This document shows positions 1 through 7,070 of a DNA stretch of 14,370 bases, piece by piece; position 1 is the first letter of the stretch; every line of letters begins with the position of its first letter. The notes beneath the pieces were generated by a model. That model did not search any database, was not told the DNA's origin, and saw only the letters and a program-made list of their open reading frames with translations. A program made the translations under genes and the position numbers. Source of the stretch: Baffinella frigidus (lineage: Eukaryota > Cryptophyceae > Cryptomonadales > Baffinellaceae); NCBI GenBank assembly GCA_026770585.1, contig MU646771.1:196872-211241 (forward strand), given 5' to 3'.

Positions 1-158
1 GGGTTTAGGGTTTAGGGTTTAGGGTTTAGGGTTCAGGGTGTGGGGTTTAGAGTTTAGGGCTTAGGGTTTAGGGTTCAGGGTGTGGGGTTTAGGGTGTGGG
101 GTTTAGAGTTTAGGGCTTAGGGTTTAGGGTTTAGGGTTTAGGGTTGGGGTTTAGGGTT
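1..158 (+). repeat. Telomere-like TTTAGGG array, G-rich strand
   Basis: Runs of GGGTTTA units mixed with variants such as GGGTTCAGGGTGTGG. The motif is the plant/alga-type telomere repeat. The G-rich strand reads 5'->3' into the window, the opposite of what a left chromosome end would show, and many units are degenerate, so this looks like an interstitial or satellite array and not a functional end. Confidence 0.85.
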
Positions 159-210
159 GACCATGGTGCCCTTCCCCTCGCGTTTCCCCCGGATGAACTC
201 TCCCGCGTAC

Positions 211-562
211 ACGCACCTAACCGGGCGAGCGTTTTATAATCAGTTTGCACCAGGAGGTTTTAAATTCAGTACCAGGATTGTTTTAAATTTAGTACCAGGA
301 TTGTTGTAGCGTTTACTGTGGGAGACGCACCTAACCGGGCGGGCGTTTTATAATGCGTTTGTACCAGGGCGTTTTAGATTTAGTACCAGGATTGTTTTAG
401 CGGTTAGTATGGGAGACGCACCTAATTGGGGGGGCGTTTATAATGCGTTTTACATGAGTGTGTACAATAGTATAAACGCTACGTTTGTACATGAGTTTGT
501 ACATCAAAACTTTCTTTGATTTAGTACCGGGATTGTTTTCGCGTTTACTCATGGGTTTGCAT
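211..562 (+). repeat. Tandem ~90-115 bp satellite with GTACCAGG motif
   Basis: Three unit starts share ACGCACCTAA at 211, 325 and 416, each followed by GCGTTTATAATGCGTTT-like sequence and then one or two TTTAGTACCAGGATTG motifs. The third unit is diverged. The GTACCAGG motif recurs through the window, mostly on this strand up to about 6980 and on the other strand at 7650-8105. No coding frame is supported. Confidence 0.75.
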
Positions 563-567
563 ATATG

Positions 568-727
568 CTAAAGAGGTTATTGTAGGAGGTGGAGTTAGAA
601 TCCACCCGGAAAATGCTCGTATGAGCGGCCGACACGGGGTACAGTAAGTGGCACAATGCGTCGAGCATGTGCGGCGCTGACGCTGGTTGTTTGGTGATAA
701 ATTATCAATCTCTCTAAAGAGGTTATT
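568..727 (-). mobile_element. SINE-like ~130-bp element, copy 1, with 14-bp target duplication
   Basis: An insert at 582-713 is flanked by perfect 14-bp direct repeats CTAAAGAGGTTATT (568-581 and 714-727). The insert is about 90-95% identical to 11875-12002 and to the reverse complement of 12946-13075. It has no terminal inverted repeats and no coding capacity. One end carries a short hairpin, GGTGGA / TCCACC around GTTAGAA, that faintly resembles a tRNA T-arm or Pol III B box (two mismatches in AGTTAGAATCC). Long target duplications of variable length fit target-primed reverse transcription, hence SINE-like; there is no poly-A tail, so the class is an inference. Confidence 0.75.
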
Positions 728-765
728 CGCCAAGACCCCTCGGCTGGTGTGTACCAGGCGTCGTC

Positions 766-916
766 GGAAATCGACCCTCTCTCTGGAAATCGACCCTCTC
801 CCTGGAAATTGACCCTCTCCCTGGAAATTGACCCTCTCCCTGGAAATTGACCCTCTCCCTGGAAATTGACCCTCTCCCCGGAAATTGACCCTCTCCCTGG
901 TATCAACCCTCTCGCC
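766..916 (+). repeat. 19-bp minisatellite, 7 units plus one degenerate
   Basis: Unit GGAAATTGACCCTCTCCCT begins at 766, 785, 804, 823, 842, 861 and 880, with C/T variants in the first two. A degenerate eighth unit runs 899-916. The spacing is exact and there are no unique spacers, so it is not CRISPR. Confidence 0.95.
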
Positions 917-928
917 AGAGTTGAGAGC

Positions 929-978
929 TTGGGGTTTGGGGTTTGGGGTTTGGGGTTTGGGGTTTGGGGTTTGGGGTT
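929..978 (+). repeat. TTTGGGG heptamer array
   Basis: About seven perfect TTTGGGG units follow directly after the 19-bp minisatellite and grade into TTTAGG-like sequence near 1000. This is a telomere-like variant array and a potential G-quadruplex former. Confidence 0.9.
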
Positions 979-1066
979 TACGGTTCTGGGTTTAGGTTGT
1001 AGACGGGGAGGGGGAAGCTTAGTGGACTACGGCGCGGTCATTATCTCCTCACACCCCACGCAGCAG

Positions 1067-1170
1067 TATCCCTTAAGTGACCAGTAGGCTCATACGCTCT
1101 ACGGTAGGGCCCTAGGACCTGCCTAGGGCTTCCACGGGCGATTATTCGCCCGTTGGTCACTTAAGGGATA
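1067..1170. mobile_element. Family A inverted-repeat element (MITE-like), empty copy A1
   Basis: This 104-bp element has perfect 16-bp termini: TATCCCTTAAGTGACC at 1067-1082 and its complement at 1155-1170. The TA at each end may be the target duplication, which would fit a Tc1/mariner (Stowaway)-like origin; that class is inference. The interior holds the CTACGGTAGG / CCTAGGACC module shared with families B, C and L, and a small GGGCGATTATTCGCCC hairpin. It is inserted after CACCCCACGCAGCAG, which recurs near 7627. A second copy at 12920-13165 is interrupted. Confidence 0.85.
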
Positions 1171-1175
1171 CACTG

Positions 1176-1247
1176 TCTCGGGCCTTAGACACACCCGGTT
1201 TGGTACAGGGAGGGTCTCGGGCCTTAGACACACCCGGTTTGGTACAG
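1176..1247 (+). repeat. 33-bp perfect direct repeat, two copies
   Basis: TCTCGGGCCTTAGACACACC onward is repeated exactly at 1176-1208 and 1215-1247 and ends in GGTTTGGTACAG. The ACACCCGGTTTGG core recurs near 1730, 2140 and 10436, and reversed near 7605, so it is a dispersed repeat of the region. Confidence 0.9.
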
Positions 1248-1362
1248 AGCGGGGCCGTGACTCCCGCAAGTTAGGGTTTCGAGTCTCGGGTTTCGGGTTC
1301 AGGGTCTCGGGTTTCTGGTGAGGATTGCTAATCAGATGGCGGGAAGGGACCGTTCAGAGTTC

Positions 1363-1524
1363 ATAGGCTAACGGCCTGAAAATGGGGTAGTTAGGCATAC
1401 GGCATTGCCTAGGACCTCCTACCGTAGGCCAAAGGATCCTAGGACCAAAAAGTCTCGGCCTACGGTAGGAGGTCCTAGGCAATGCCGTAGGCCTAACTAC
1501 CCCATTTTCAGGCCGTTACCCTAT
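1363..1524. mobile_element. Family B long-hairpin element
   Basis: Arms of 68 bp (1363-1430 and 1457-1524) pair at 66 of 68 positions around a 26-nt loop that includes GGATCC. Each arm carries GAAAATGGGGTAGTTAGG, CCTAGGACC and CCTACCGTAGG. The arms resemble those of element L (10151-10312), which is also 162 bp if its outer bases are counted. No target duplication is obvious. The near-perfect arms imply recent origin or conversion between arms. There is no coding capacity. Confidence 0.9.
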
Positions 1525-1749
1525 TAAAGCGGTGTGGGAGGCGCGGGTGGCCGATCCGATGTCCCACGGGCCTCCTGTGGAACGAGTCGCGTCCAGTTTG
1601 TACCGCGATTCGGACACGAGTGGTGACTGTCAGAGTTGTTGCTGGTACTGATCCGGACACGATGCCCCAATCACACCCGTGCTTTCGAAGAGGTTTCCGA
1701 CAAAGTTGTTTGTCTCGGGCGTTGGGACACACCCGGTTTGGTGCACGGG

Positions 1750-1968
1750 GGTGTAGGGGGTAGTGTCTAGGGTCTAGGGATAAGGGTCTAGGGTCTAAGG
1801 ATAAGGGTCTAGGGTCTAGGGATAAGGGTGTAGGATCTAGGGTATAAGGATAAGGGTCTGGGGTCTGGGGTAAGGGTGTAGGGTCTAAGGATAAGGTTCT
1901 AGGGTCTAAGGATAAGGGTCTAGGGTCTAAGGATAAGGGTCTAGGGTCTAGGGATAAGGGTCTAGGGT
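1750..1968 (+). repeat. ~20-bp satellite GGATAAGGGTCTAGGGTCTA
   Basis: About ten units of GGATAAGGGTCTAGGGTCTA with variants (TCTAAGG, GTGTAGG). The TCTAGGG core suggests derivation from telomere-like sequence organised into a higher-order unit of about 20 bp. Confidence 0.85.
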
Positions 1969-2040
1969 TCCGGACCGTTCAGAGTAGCCAATGACGCCGG
2001 TCCCTTCAAACAGATTGTCGACAAAGTCCCCGACATTCTT

Positions 2041-2098
2041 ACTACGCGTTTGTACCAGGAGTTTTAGCGTGTGTACCAGGGTGTTTTAGACGCTGTAC
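2041..2098 (+). repeat. GTACCAGG-motif cluster
   Basis: Two GTTTGTACCAGG / GTGTGTACCAGG motifs, each followed by GTTTTAG-type sequence, match the units at 211-562 and 4020-4093. Confidence 0.6.
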
Positions 2099-2241
2099 CG
2101 CGTGGGGTGTTGGACACACCGTCATGGGTGTTGGACACACCCGGTTTGGAGTTGGACACACCCAGTTTGGTACAGGGCAGGACCGTTCGGAGTAGCCGAT
2201 CACGCCGGTGCCTTCGAAAAGGTTGTCGACAAAGTCCCCGA

Positions 2242-2460
2242 TATACGTCGTGCCTGGTTGAGGGTTGAGGGTTTGGGAAACCGTTTCAAAAACCGTTTGT
2301 TTTAAAAACGGGTTCCGGATGATCGATTTACAGGAGCATCTTTGATAATGTTGGAACCCCTTATATCCTCAACCCTAAACCCTAAGCCTGAGCCGTCACC
2401 CATCTCAACGGAGCGGAAACGGCCTCCGCCGAGAGGCAGTTTGTACCAGGATCATCTGAA
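2242..2460. other. Unassigned repeat-poor stretch
   Basis: There is no supported gene. It holds a short AAACCGTTT / AAAACGG stretch (2279-2312), a minor CCCTAAACCCTAAG run near 2383 and one GTTTGTACCAGG motif at about 2440. I see nothing else. Confidence 0.5.
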
Positions 2461-2608
2461 AAGCTAACGCCAGCGAGGTACTTAGAGCCTACGGATTGCC
2501 TACGGTAGGAGCCCCCCTCCTACGACTTTGAAAGACCTTTTTGTGTTAAACGTCGTTGGAGGAGGGGGGGTTCCTACCGTAGGCTAAGGGGTCCGCTGGC
2601 GTTAGCTT
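2461..2608. mobile_element. Family C inverted-repeat element
   Basis: Perfect 15-bp termini, AAGCTAACGCCAGCG (2461-2475) and its complement (2594-2608), enclose 148 bp. Inside, a second inverted pair (CCTACGGTAGGAGC versus TTCCTACCGTAGGC, plus GGAGGGGGG-type arms) makes most of the element a hairpin. The CCTACGGTAGG core links it to families A, B and L. Confidence 0.85.
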
Positions 2609-2657
2609 GTGGCATTAAGGAGGGGTCCGATTTCCGACGGTGGACTGGAAAACGCAG

Positions 2658-2875
2658 TACAGGGGTACCTCGCTCATAAGAAACCGCCTCCCCCTAGGAC
2701 CCTACAGTAGGACCATGCCTATGGCCCTACGGTTGTCCTAGGGGGGGTGTATGCGCCTACTGGTCACTTGAGGGATACCCCATACAGGGCTACCTCGCTC
2801 ATAAGAAACCGCCCCCCCCCCATTTACGTGGGTATTACATGTAGGGTGTATGCGCCTACTGGTAACTTGAGGGCA
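2658..2875 (+). repeat. Duplicated block ending in family A termini
   Basis: Two direct copies, 2658-2777 and 2783-2875, start with CTCGCTCATAAGAAACCGCC and end with GTATGCGCCTACTGG, then CACTTGAGGGATA (diverged in the second). The right ends match the family A terminus; no left family A terminus is seen. The first copy contains a CCCCCTAGGAC ... GTCCTAGGGGG hairpin that the second has lost, which accounts for the shorter length. Confidence 0.75.
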
Positions 2876-2990
2876 TGCCAGAATTGGATGCAGCATGCCC
2901 AAAACCCCCCCGATACGCTTGGTACTAATCTGGGGTTGGCGATTGGTTGGTCAGGTAGGTAGGAAGGGGAGAAGAGAACCCGTCACGGAG

Positions 2991-3139
2991 CCACCAACCC
3001 TCACAAAGGGACCAAATCGTCGATTTTGAATCTCAGGTTTACCCGGGCAGCCAGGCGAATTCGCCTGTGGTGGAGCCCTTTTCCATAGGAATTGGGGGAT
3101 TGAAAATCATCGATTTGGTCCCTTCGAGGGGATTGGTGG
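2991..3139. mobile_element. Family D inverted-repeat element, copy D1
   Basis: About 40-bp imperfect arms (CCACCAACCCTCAC ... GGGACCAAATCGTCGATTTT on the left, the complement at 3100-3139) enclose a central palindromic motif, CAGCCAGGCGAATTCGCCTG, at 3048-3067. The same ends and centre occur at 4394-4566, defining a family. Confidence 0.85.
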
Positions 3140-3175
3140 AAGACCACGCAGGGTCAGTGCCAGGCAACGCTCCTA

Positions 3176-3256
3176 TTAGTCAACTGCTGGGAGGAGAGAG
3201 AGACCGTCAACGGAGTTGAAGCGTCCCGGGGTCGTGCATCTGGTGCAGTTGACTAA
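3176..3256. mobile_element. Family J 81-bp element, TTAGTCAACTG termini (J1)
   Basis: Perfect 11-bp termini TTAGTCAACTG / CAGTTGACTAA. The interior includes GGGAGGAGAGAGAGACCGTC, then GAGTTGAAGCG and CCCGGGG. A second 81-bp copy lies at 3409-3489. The same termini bound the MORN-bearing elements at 5993-6910, so this family carries different internal cargo. Confidence 0.8.
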
Positions 3257-3324
3257 CCATCGCGATTCCTAGTACTCACCCTGCCTGGTCGCGTCCCCGC
3301 CCTGGTACAAAGCAGCTCCGTTTC

Positions 3325-4010
3325 TGTACCGGGAGATGGCTCAAACCGGACGTGGCTAGTACCGGAAAACTTCAGATCAGTCAACTGCTATCCGGCCCCG
3401 GATCGGATTTAGTCAACTGCTGGGAGGTATAGGTAGAGAGAGACCGTCGGCGGAGTCGAAGCGCCCGGGGCCAGATACCAGTTGACTAATCGTGCAGGTA
3501 GCTACCATCCCTCTGAAGCGGACTATTCGCCTCGCGGGATTGTACCGGGGGGGGTCCGATTTCCGGCAACCCCTGCCAGGGGTCCCCTGGTACAAACATA
3601 AAAAGGTAAGGGGTCAGGGTTGACCGTCAATAGAGTCGACGCGGCCGGGGCCGGATAGCAGTTGGCTAATCTGAAGTTTCCCGGTACTAGCCACGTCCGG
3701 TTTGAGCCATCTCCCGGTACAAAAACGGATCGGGTCAGTCAACTGATGGGAGGAGAGAAACCGTCCGCGGAGTCGAAGCGGCCCGGGCCGTGCATCTGGT
3801 GCAGCACAAACTGCCCCCGGATAGCAGTTGGCTAATCTGAAGTTTCCCGGTACTAGCCACGTCCGGTTTGAGCCATCGCACGGTACAAAAACGGATCGGG
3901 TCAGTCAACTGATGGGAGGTACGGGAGAAGAGAAAAACCGTCCGCGGAGTCGAAGCGGCCCGGGCCGTGCATCTGGTGCAGCACAAACTGCCCCTGTTCG
4001 CGAACAAGAG
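3325..4010. repeat. ~166-bp tandem repeat with one inverted copy, containing family J ends
   Basis: GTTTCCCGGTACTAGCCACG and following bases recur at about 3676 and 3841 (offset close to 166) and in reverse complement at 3325-3400. Each unit holds TCAGTCAACTG or CAGTTGGCTAA ends and the GGAGTCGAAGCGGCCCGGGC block. J-type segments are 3409-3489 (81 bp), 3735-3835 and a left end only at 3901. The palindrome TGTTCGCGAACA sits at 3995-4006. Open frames here are products of the repeat. Confidence 0.75.
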
Positions 4011-4019
4011 AAGTTTCAG

Positions 4020-4215
4020 TTTGCAACGCGTTTGTACCAGGATATTTTAACGTGTGTGCCGGGATGATTTCGCGTTTACTATGCGTTTGTAGCAGGATGG
4101 CCGTGCATGGTTTTGTGCATTGGTGCAGGGCAAACTGCCCCTTCGAACAAAGAAACGGTTGACTGATCTCTGCAGGTTTTGTACTGGGGCGGGGACGCGA
4201 CCGGGGACGTTTAGT
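4020..4215 (+). repeat. GTACCAGG-motif cluster with degenerate family J end
   Basis: GCGTTTGTACCAGGATATTTTA, related motifs at 4055 and 4084, and CGTTTAGTACCAGG at 4208 surround a decayed J-like segment (GGTGCAGGGCAAACTGCCCC ... CGGTTGACTGAT near 4124-4166). Confidence 0.55.
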
Positions 4216-4224
4216 ACCAGGTAC

Positions 4225-4284
4225 AACTCTAATAATGCAGATTAAAACTCTAATAATGCAGATTAAAACTCTAATAATGCAGAT
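4225..4284 (+). repeat. 21-bp tandem repeat, three units
   Basis: AACTCTAATAATGCAGAT recurs at 4225, 4246 and 4267 with exact 21-bp spacing, joined by TAA linkers. Similar TCTAATAA text appears in the satellite at 5580-6990. Confidence 0.9.
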
Positions 4285-4393
4285 GCGTCAAGCTGAGGGA
4301 AATACTAGTAAGCGAGTTGATCACGTTCAATTCGGCTGATGGGACTAAAGAAGAAGAAAGAAGCAGTACCCATCTTGAGGTACCCCTCCTCTC

Positions 4394-4566
4394 CTACCAA
4401 CCCTCACGGAGAGACCAAATCGTCGATTTTCGGACCTCACATCGATCTTGACAGCCAGGCGAATTCGCCTGGCTGCAACTTAAGAAGTCCCAATCTTGGT
4501 GCAAAATTAATTTTGGAAAAAGGTCGAAAATCGACGGTTTGGTCCCTCCGTGAGGGCTGGTGGTAG
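4394..4566. mobile_element. Family D inverted-repeat element, copy D2
   Basis: Termini CTACCAACCCTCACGGAG (left) and the complement of CTACCACCAGCCCTCACGGA (right), each followed by GACCAAAYCGTCGATTTTCG, bound a 173-bp element. Its centre is a perfect 24-bp palindrome at 4452-4475 with the GGCGAATTCGCC core shared with D1. An open frame from 4339 runs through the whole element and is judged non-coding. Confidence 0.85.
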
Positions 4567-4630
4567 AATAAGTTGACGAATTTGTAAAGGAATTGACTTA
4601 CGGAAACGAATTTTAGAACTCATTTCCACA
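4567..4630 (+). mobile_element. Right half of a family F element (F3)
   Basis: AATAAGTTGACGAATTT ... GGAATTGACTTACGGAAACG matches the right arm of the family F copy at 7412-7559 closely, but no left arm is present. The half-element directly abuts the D2 terminus, so either D2 replaced the left arm or a recombination joined the two. Confidence 0.7.
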
Positions 4631-4631
4631 C

Positions 4632-4757
4632 GGTGGACTACGAACCCTTCATCAAAAGTCAACTTACCCCAACGCAAGTGACTTTAAGGCGTTATCTGGT
4701 GTAAATTTGGCCACGTGACCGCTAAATCCAGGGGTCCTGAAACTTTCGTAGTCCACC
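4632..4757. mobile_element. Element G, 126 bp, 13-bp inverted termini
   Basis: GGTGGACTACGAA at 4632-4644 is matched by its complement at 4745-4757. An inner imperfect pair (AAAGTCAACTT ... AAGTGACTTTA) adds to a hairpin. It is a single copy here and shares two bases with the next element. Confidence 0.65.
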
Positions 4758-4895
4758 CACTTAGCAGCGGCCGAGTTCCTTTTCGCCTTGAATTCAAGCC
4801 GAAATTCCCGTTAGGTTCCAGGGCAATGGATAAGATTCAGTACAAATCGTTTAGATGGACTGTATCCGTGAAGCCCACGATGGCTGCTAAGTGGG
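4756..4895. mobile_element. Element H, 140 bp, 13-bp inverted termini
   Basis: CCCACTTAGCAGC at 4756-4768 pairs with GCTGCTAAGTGGG at 4883-4895. It lies back to back with element G. The interior is unrecognised and holds TTGAATTCAA. No coding frame is supported. Confidence 0.65.
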
Positions 4896-4939
4896 AGTGG
4901 CTAGGCTTGAGGGGGAGAAAGAAGAAGAAGGAAGGAGTA

Positions 4940-5118
4940 CCTGGTAGATTCCTGACACGATGTTGAGCGTGCCCTGCCAGAGGGGGGGGGCTCAGGGTTT
5001 AGGGTTTAAGGTTCAGGGTCCAGGGTCCAGGGTTCAGGGTCCAGGGTCTAGGGTTCAGGGTTGAGAACAGATGAACCGCCCTGGTAGATTCCTGACACGA
5101 TGTTAAGCGTGCCCTGCC
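4940..5118 (+). repeat. 39-bp direct repeat flanking telomere-like DNA
   Basis: CCTGGTAGATTCCTGACACG and the following bases through GTGCCCTGCC occur at 4940-4978 and 5080-5118, differing at one base (TTGAG/TTAAG). Each copy is followed by a run of eight or more G. Between them, 4990-5065 is GGGTTTA / GGGTCCA telomere-like sequence. Confidence 0.85.
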
Positions 5119-5138
5119 GGGGGGGGGAGCTTCGTTAC

Positions 5139-5500
5139 TAGGGTTGAGGGTTTGGACTTTTTTGGTTTTTTGGTTTTTGGTTTTTGGTTTATTTACTGTC
5201 TGGCATGAATTCGTGTGGTTGCCTTTGAAGCTTTACCGGTCCATGTGTCAGTCCACATCCGGCTATTACTGCGCAGTTTCTGATTTTCGCCACCATTTGA
5301 TGGTTGGCCATAAAAATGTGCAGTTTGCGGCGCGGGATCCAATCCTCTCCTCCGGCTCTGCCCACAGTTGGGGCATCCGGCGCCAATTGTCACAACTTTT
5401 GAGATGTCACAACTTTTGACAGTTGGCTAATCCCGGCAGGATTCGTACCAGGGGGGGGACATGACCGGGCAGGAACAACACTAATACGGGCATTACGGCA
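5139..5500. other. Mostly unassigned stretch with T/G-rich tract
   Basis: It opens with TTTTTGG tandem units at about 5156-5188. An open frame across 5144-5419 has no recognisable domain, uses the low-complexity tract as its start and is not called. The end (5395-5425) holds a doubled GTCACAACTTTTGA and a CAGTTGGCTAAT that looks like a family J right end. Confidence 0.5.
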
Positions 5501-5501
5501 T

Positions 5502-5535
5502 GGTGATTACGTAATACGGTGGTTACGTAATCACC
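5502..5535. repeat. 13-bp stem hairpin
   Basis: GGTGATTACGTAA (5502-5514) and its exact complement (5523-5535) are separated by 8 nt. It lies at the left edge of the GTACCAGG satellite. This may be a very small inverted-repeat element or its remnant. Confidence 0.75.
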
Positions 5536-5579
5536 GTTTGCGCCGGATAGGAAGTTGGCAGACTAATTCTACGGCGAGA

Positions 5580-5945
5580 TTGGTACCAGGAAGTGGACGC
5601 GACCGGGCAGGATTAGTACCAGGAACGTCGCTAATAACTTAGTAATAAGGTGGATTAGTCTCATGCCGCCAGTTTTAGTACCAGAACGGGGACGCGACCG
5701 GGCACGATTAGTACCAGGAACGTCTCGAATGACTTAGTAATAAGGTGGATTAGTCTCATGCCGCCAGTTTTAGTACCAGGACGGGGACAAGACCGGGCAT
5801 GATTGGTACCAGCAACGTCGCTAATAACTTAGTAATAAGGCGGATTAGTCTCATGCCAGTTTTAGTACCAGGACGGGGACAAGACCGGACATGATTAGTA
5901 CCAGGGTGAGGACAAGACCGAGCTGGAAGAACACTAATACGGTGG
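5580..5945 (+). repeat. 95-bp satellite, about three units
   Basis: GGATTAGTCTCATGCC starts units at 5652, 5747 and 5842 (95-bp steps). Each holds two GTACCAGG motifs, a GGGGACGCGACCGGGC-type block and CTAATAACTTAGTAATAAGG. The same blocks form the spacers of the MORN-bearing array to the right, so this is the MORN-free version of that unit. Confidence 0.85.
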
Positions 5946-5988
5946 ATTTAGTCAACTACTCTCTGAAATAATAACTGAGTAATAAAGC

Positions 5989-7070
5989 GGATTTAGTCAA
6001 CTGCTTTCTCACCTGGCCATGCATCATATCGTCCTTCCATTGCCCCTTGTAGCTCTCATTTTTTCTGGTACAGTTGACTAATCCAGGAAGGTTTAGTACC
6101 AGGGCGAGGACGCGACCAGGCAGGATTAGTACCAGGAACGTCTCTAATAACTAATAACTTAGTAATAAGGCGGATTAACAACACTTATGACTAATAACTT
6201 AGTAATAAGGTGGATTAGTCAACTGCTCGCGCACCTGGCCGTGCATCATATCGTCCTTCCATTGCCCCGTGTAGCTCTCATTTTCGTCCCAGTTGACTAA
6301 TCCCGGCAAATCCCGGCAGGATTAGTACCAAGACATGGACGCGACCGGCACGATTAGTACCAGGAACGTCTCTAATAAGTTAGTAATAAAGCAGATTAGA
6401 TCATGCACCTGGCCGTGCATCATATCGTCCTTCCATTGCCCCTTGTAGCTCTCAATTCTTCTGGTACAGTTGACTAATCCAGGAAGGTTTAGTACCAGGG
6501 CGAGGACGCGACCAGGCAGGATTAGTACCAGGAACGTCTCTAATAACTAATAACTTAGTAATAAGGCGGATTAACAACACTTATAACTAATAACTTAGTA
6601 ATAAGGCGGATTTAGTCAACCGCTCTCGCACCTGGCCGTGCATCATATCGTCCTTCCATTGCCCCTTGTAGCTCTCAATTCTTCCGACACAGTTGACTAA
6701 TCCCGGCAAATCCCGGCAAGATTAGTGCCATGACATGGACGCGACCGGGCAGGATTGGTACCAGGAACAACACTAATAACAATTCTAATAACTTATAACT
6801 TTAATAACTTAGAACTTAGAAATAAAGCAGACTAGTCAACAGCACCTGGCCATACATCATATCGTCCTTCCATTGCCCCTTGTAGCTCCATTCTCGTCCC
6901 GGTTGACTAACTCCGCCAGGATTAGTACCAAGGCGTGGACGTGACAGGCACGATTAGTACCAGGAACGTCTCTAATAACTTAGTAATAAAGCGGATTAGA
7001 TCATGCACCTGGCCGTGCATCATATCGTCCTTCCATTGCCCCTTGTAGCTCTCATTCTCGTCCCAGTTGC
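5989..7070. repeat. Higher-order tandem array of MORN-bearing TIR elements (K1-K6)
   Basis: Six copies of a ~60-bp core start with GCATCATATCGTCC or ACATCAT at 6021, 6243, 6417, 6640, 6854 and 7017. The K1-to-K3 and K2-to-K4 distances are 396 and 397 bp, so a two-element unit was duplicated. Spacers are GTACCAGG and TAATAACTTAGTAATAAGG sequence. Several cores are bounded by GATT(T)AGTCAACTG and CAGTTGACTAATCC: K1 5993-6081, K2 6215-6300, K4 6612-6700 with one mismatch, K5 6833-6910 decayed. K3 and K6 have a broken left end (TTAGATCATG), and K6 lacks the right end. Confidence 0.85.

Larger units (their letters stand above)
1650..2241 (+). repeat. Dispersed unit with GACCGTTCRGAGTAGCC / GTCGACAAAGTCC, three copies
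   Basis: Related blocks lie at about 1650-1745 (diverged), 1970-2036 and 2179-2241. The last two share CCGTTCRGAGTAGCC and TTGTCGACAAAGTCCCCGA. In one forward frame all three give similar short peptides (PFKQIVDKVPD, AFEKVVDKVPD, AFEEVSDKV), which may mean a captured gene fragment, but I do not recognise the family. Between them, TTGGACACACC recurs at 2110, 2131 and 2152. Confidence 0.6.

Noticed and set aside
1-158. True chromosome end at the left edge (and at the right edge)
   Set aside because: The G-rich strand runs inwards at both edges and the units are degenerate, so neither matches the orientation of a terminal telomere.
582-605. tRNA gene
   Set aside because: Only a T-arm-like hairpin is visible. 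No acceptor stem, D-arm or anticodon arm can be built around it.
545-733. Short frames in the SINE-like copies (also 12882-13082)
   Set aside because: The similar peptides at the three sites follow from the repeat itself, and different frames are open in different copies.
766-916. CRISPR-like array
   Set aside because: The 19-bp units are contiguous with no unique spacers, and the context is eukaryotic.
4339-4566. 75-codon ATG-started frame
   Set aside because: It covers the whole of hairpin element D2, including its central palindrome, so the coding potential is incidental.
5144-5419. 91-codon frame with a hydrophobic start
   Set aside because: The apparent membrane segment is a translation of a TTTTTGG tandem tract, and the rest matches no family.
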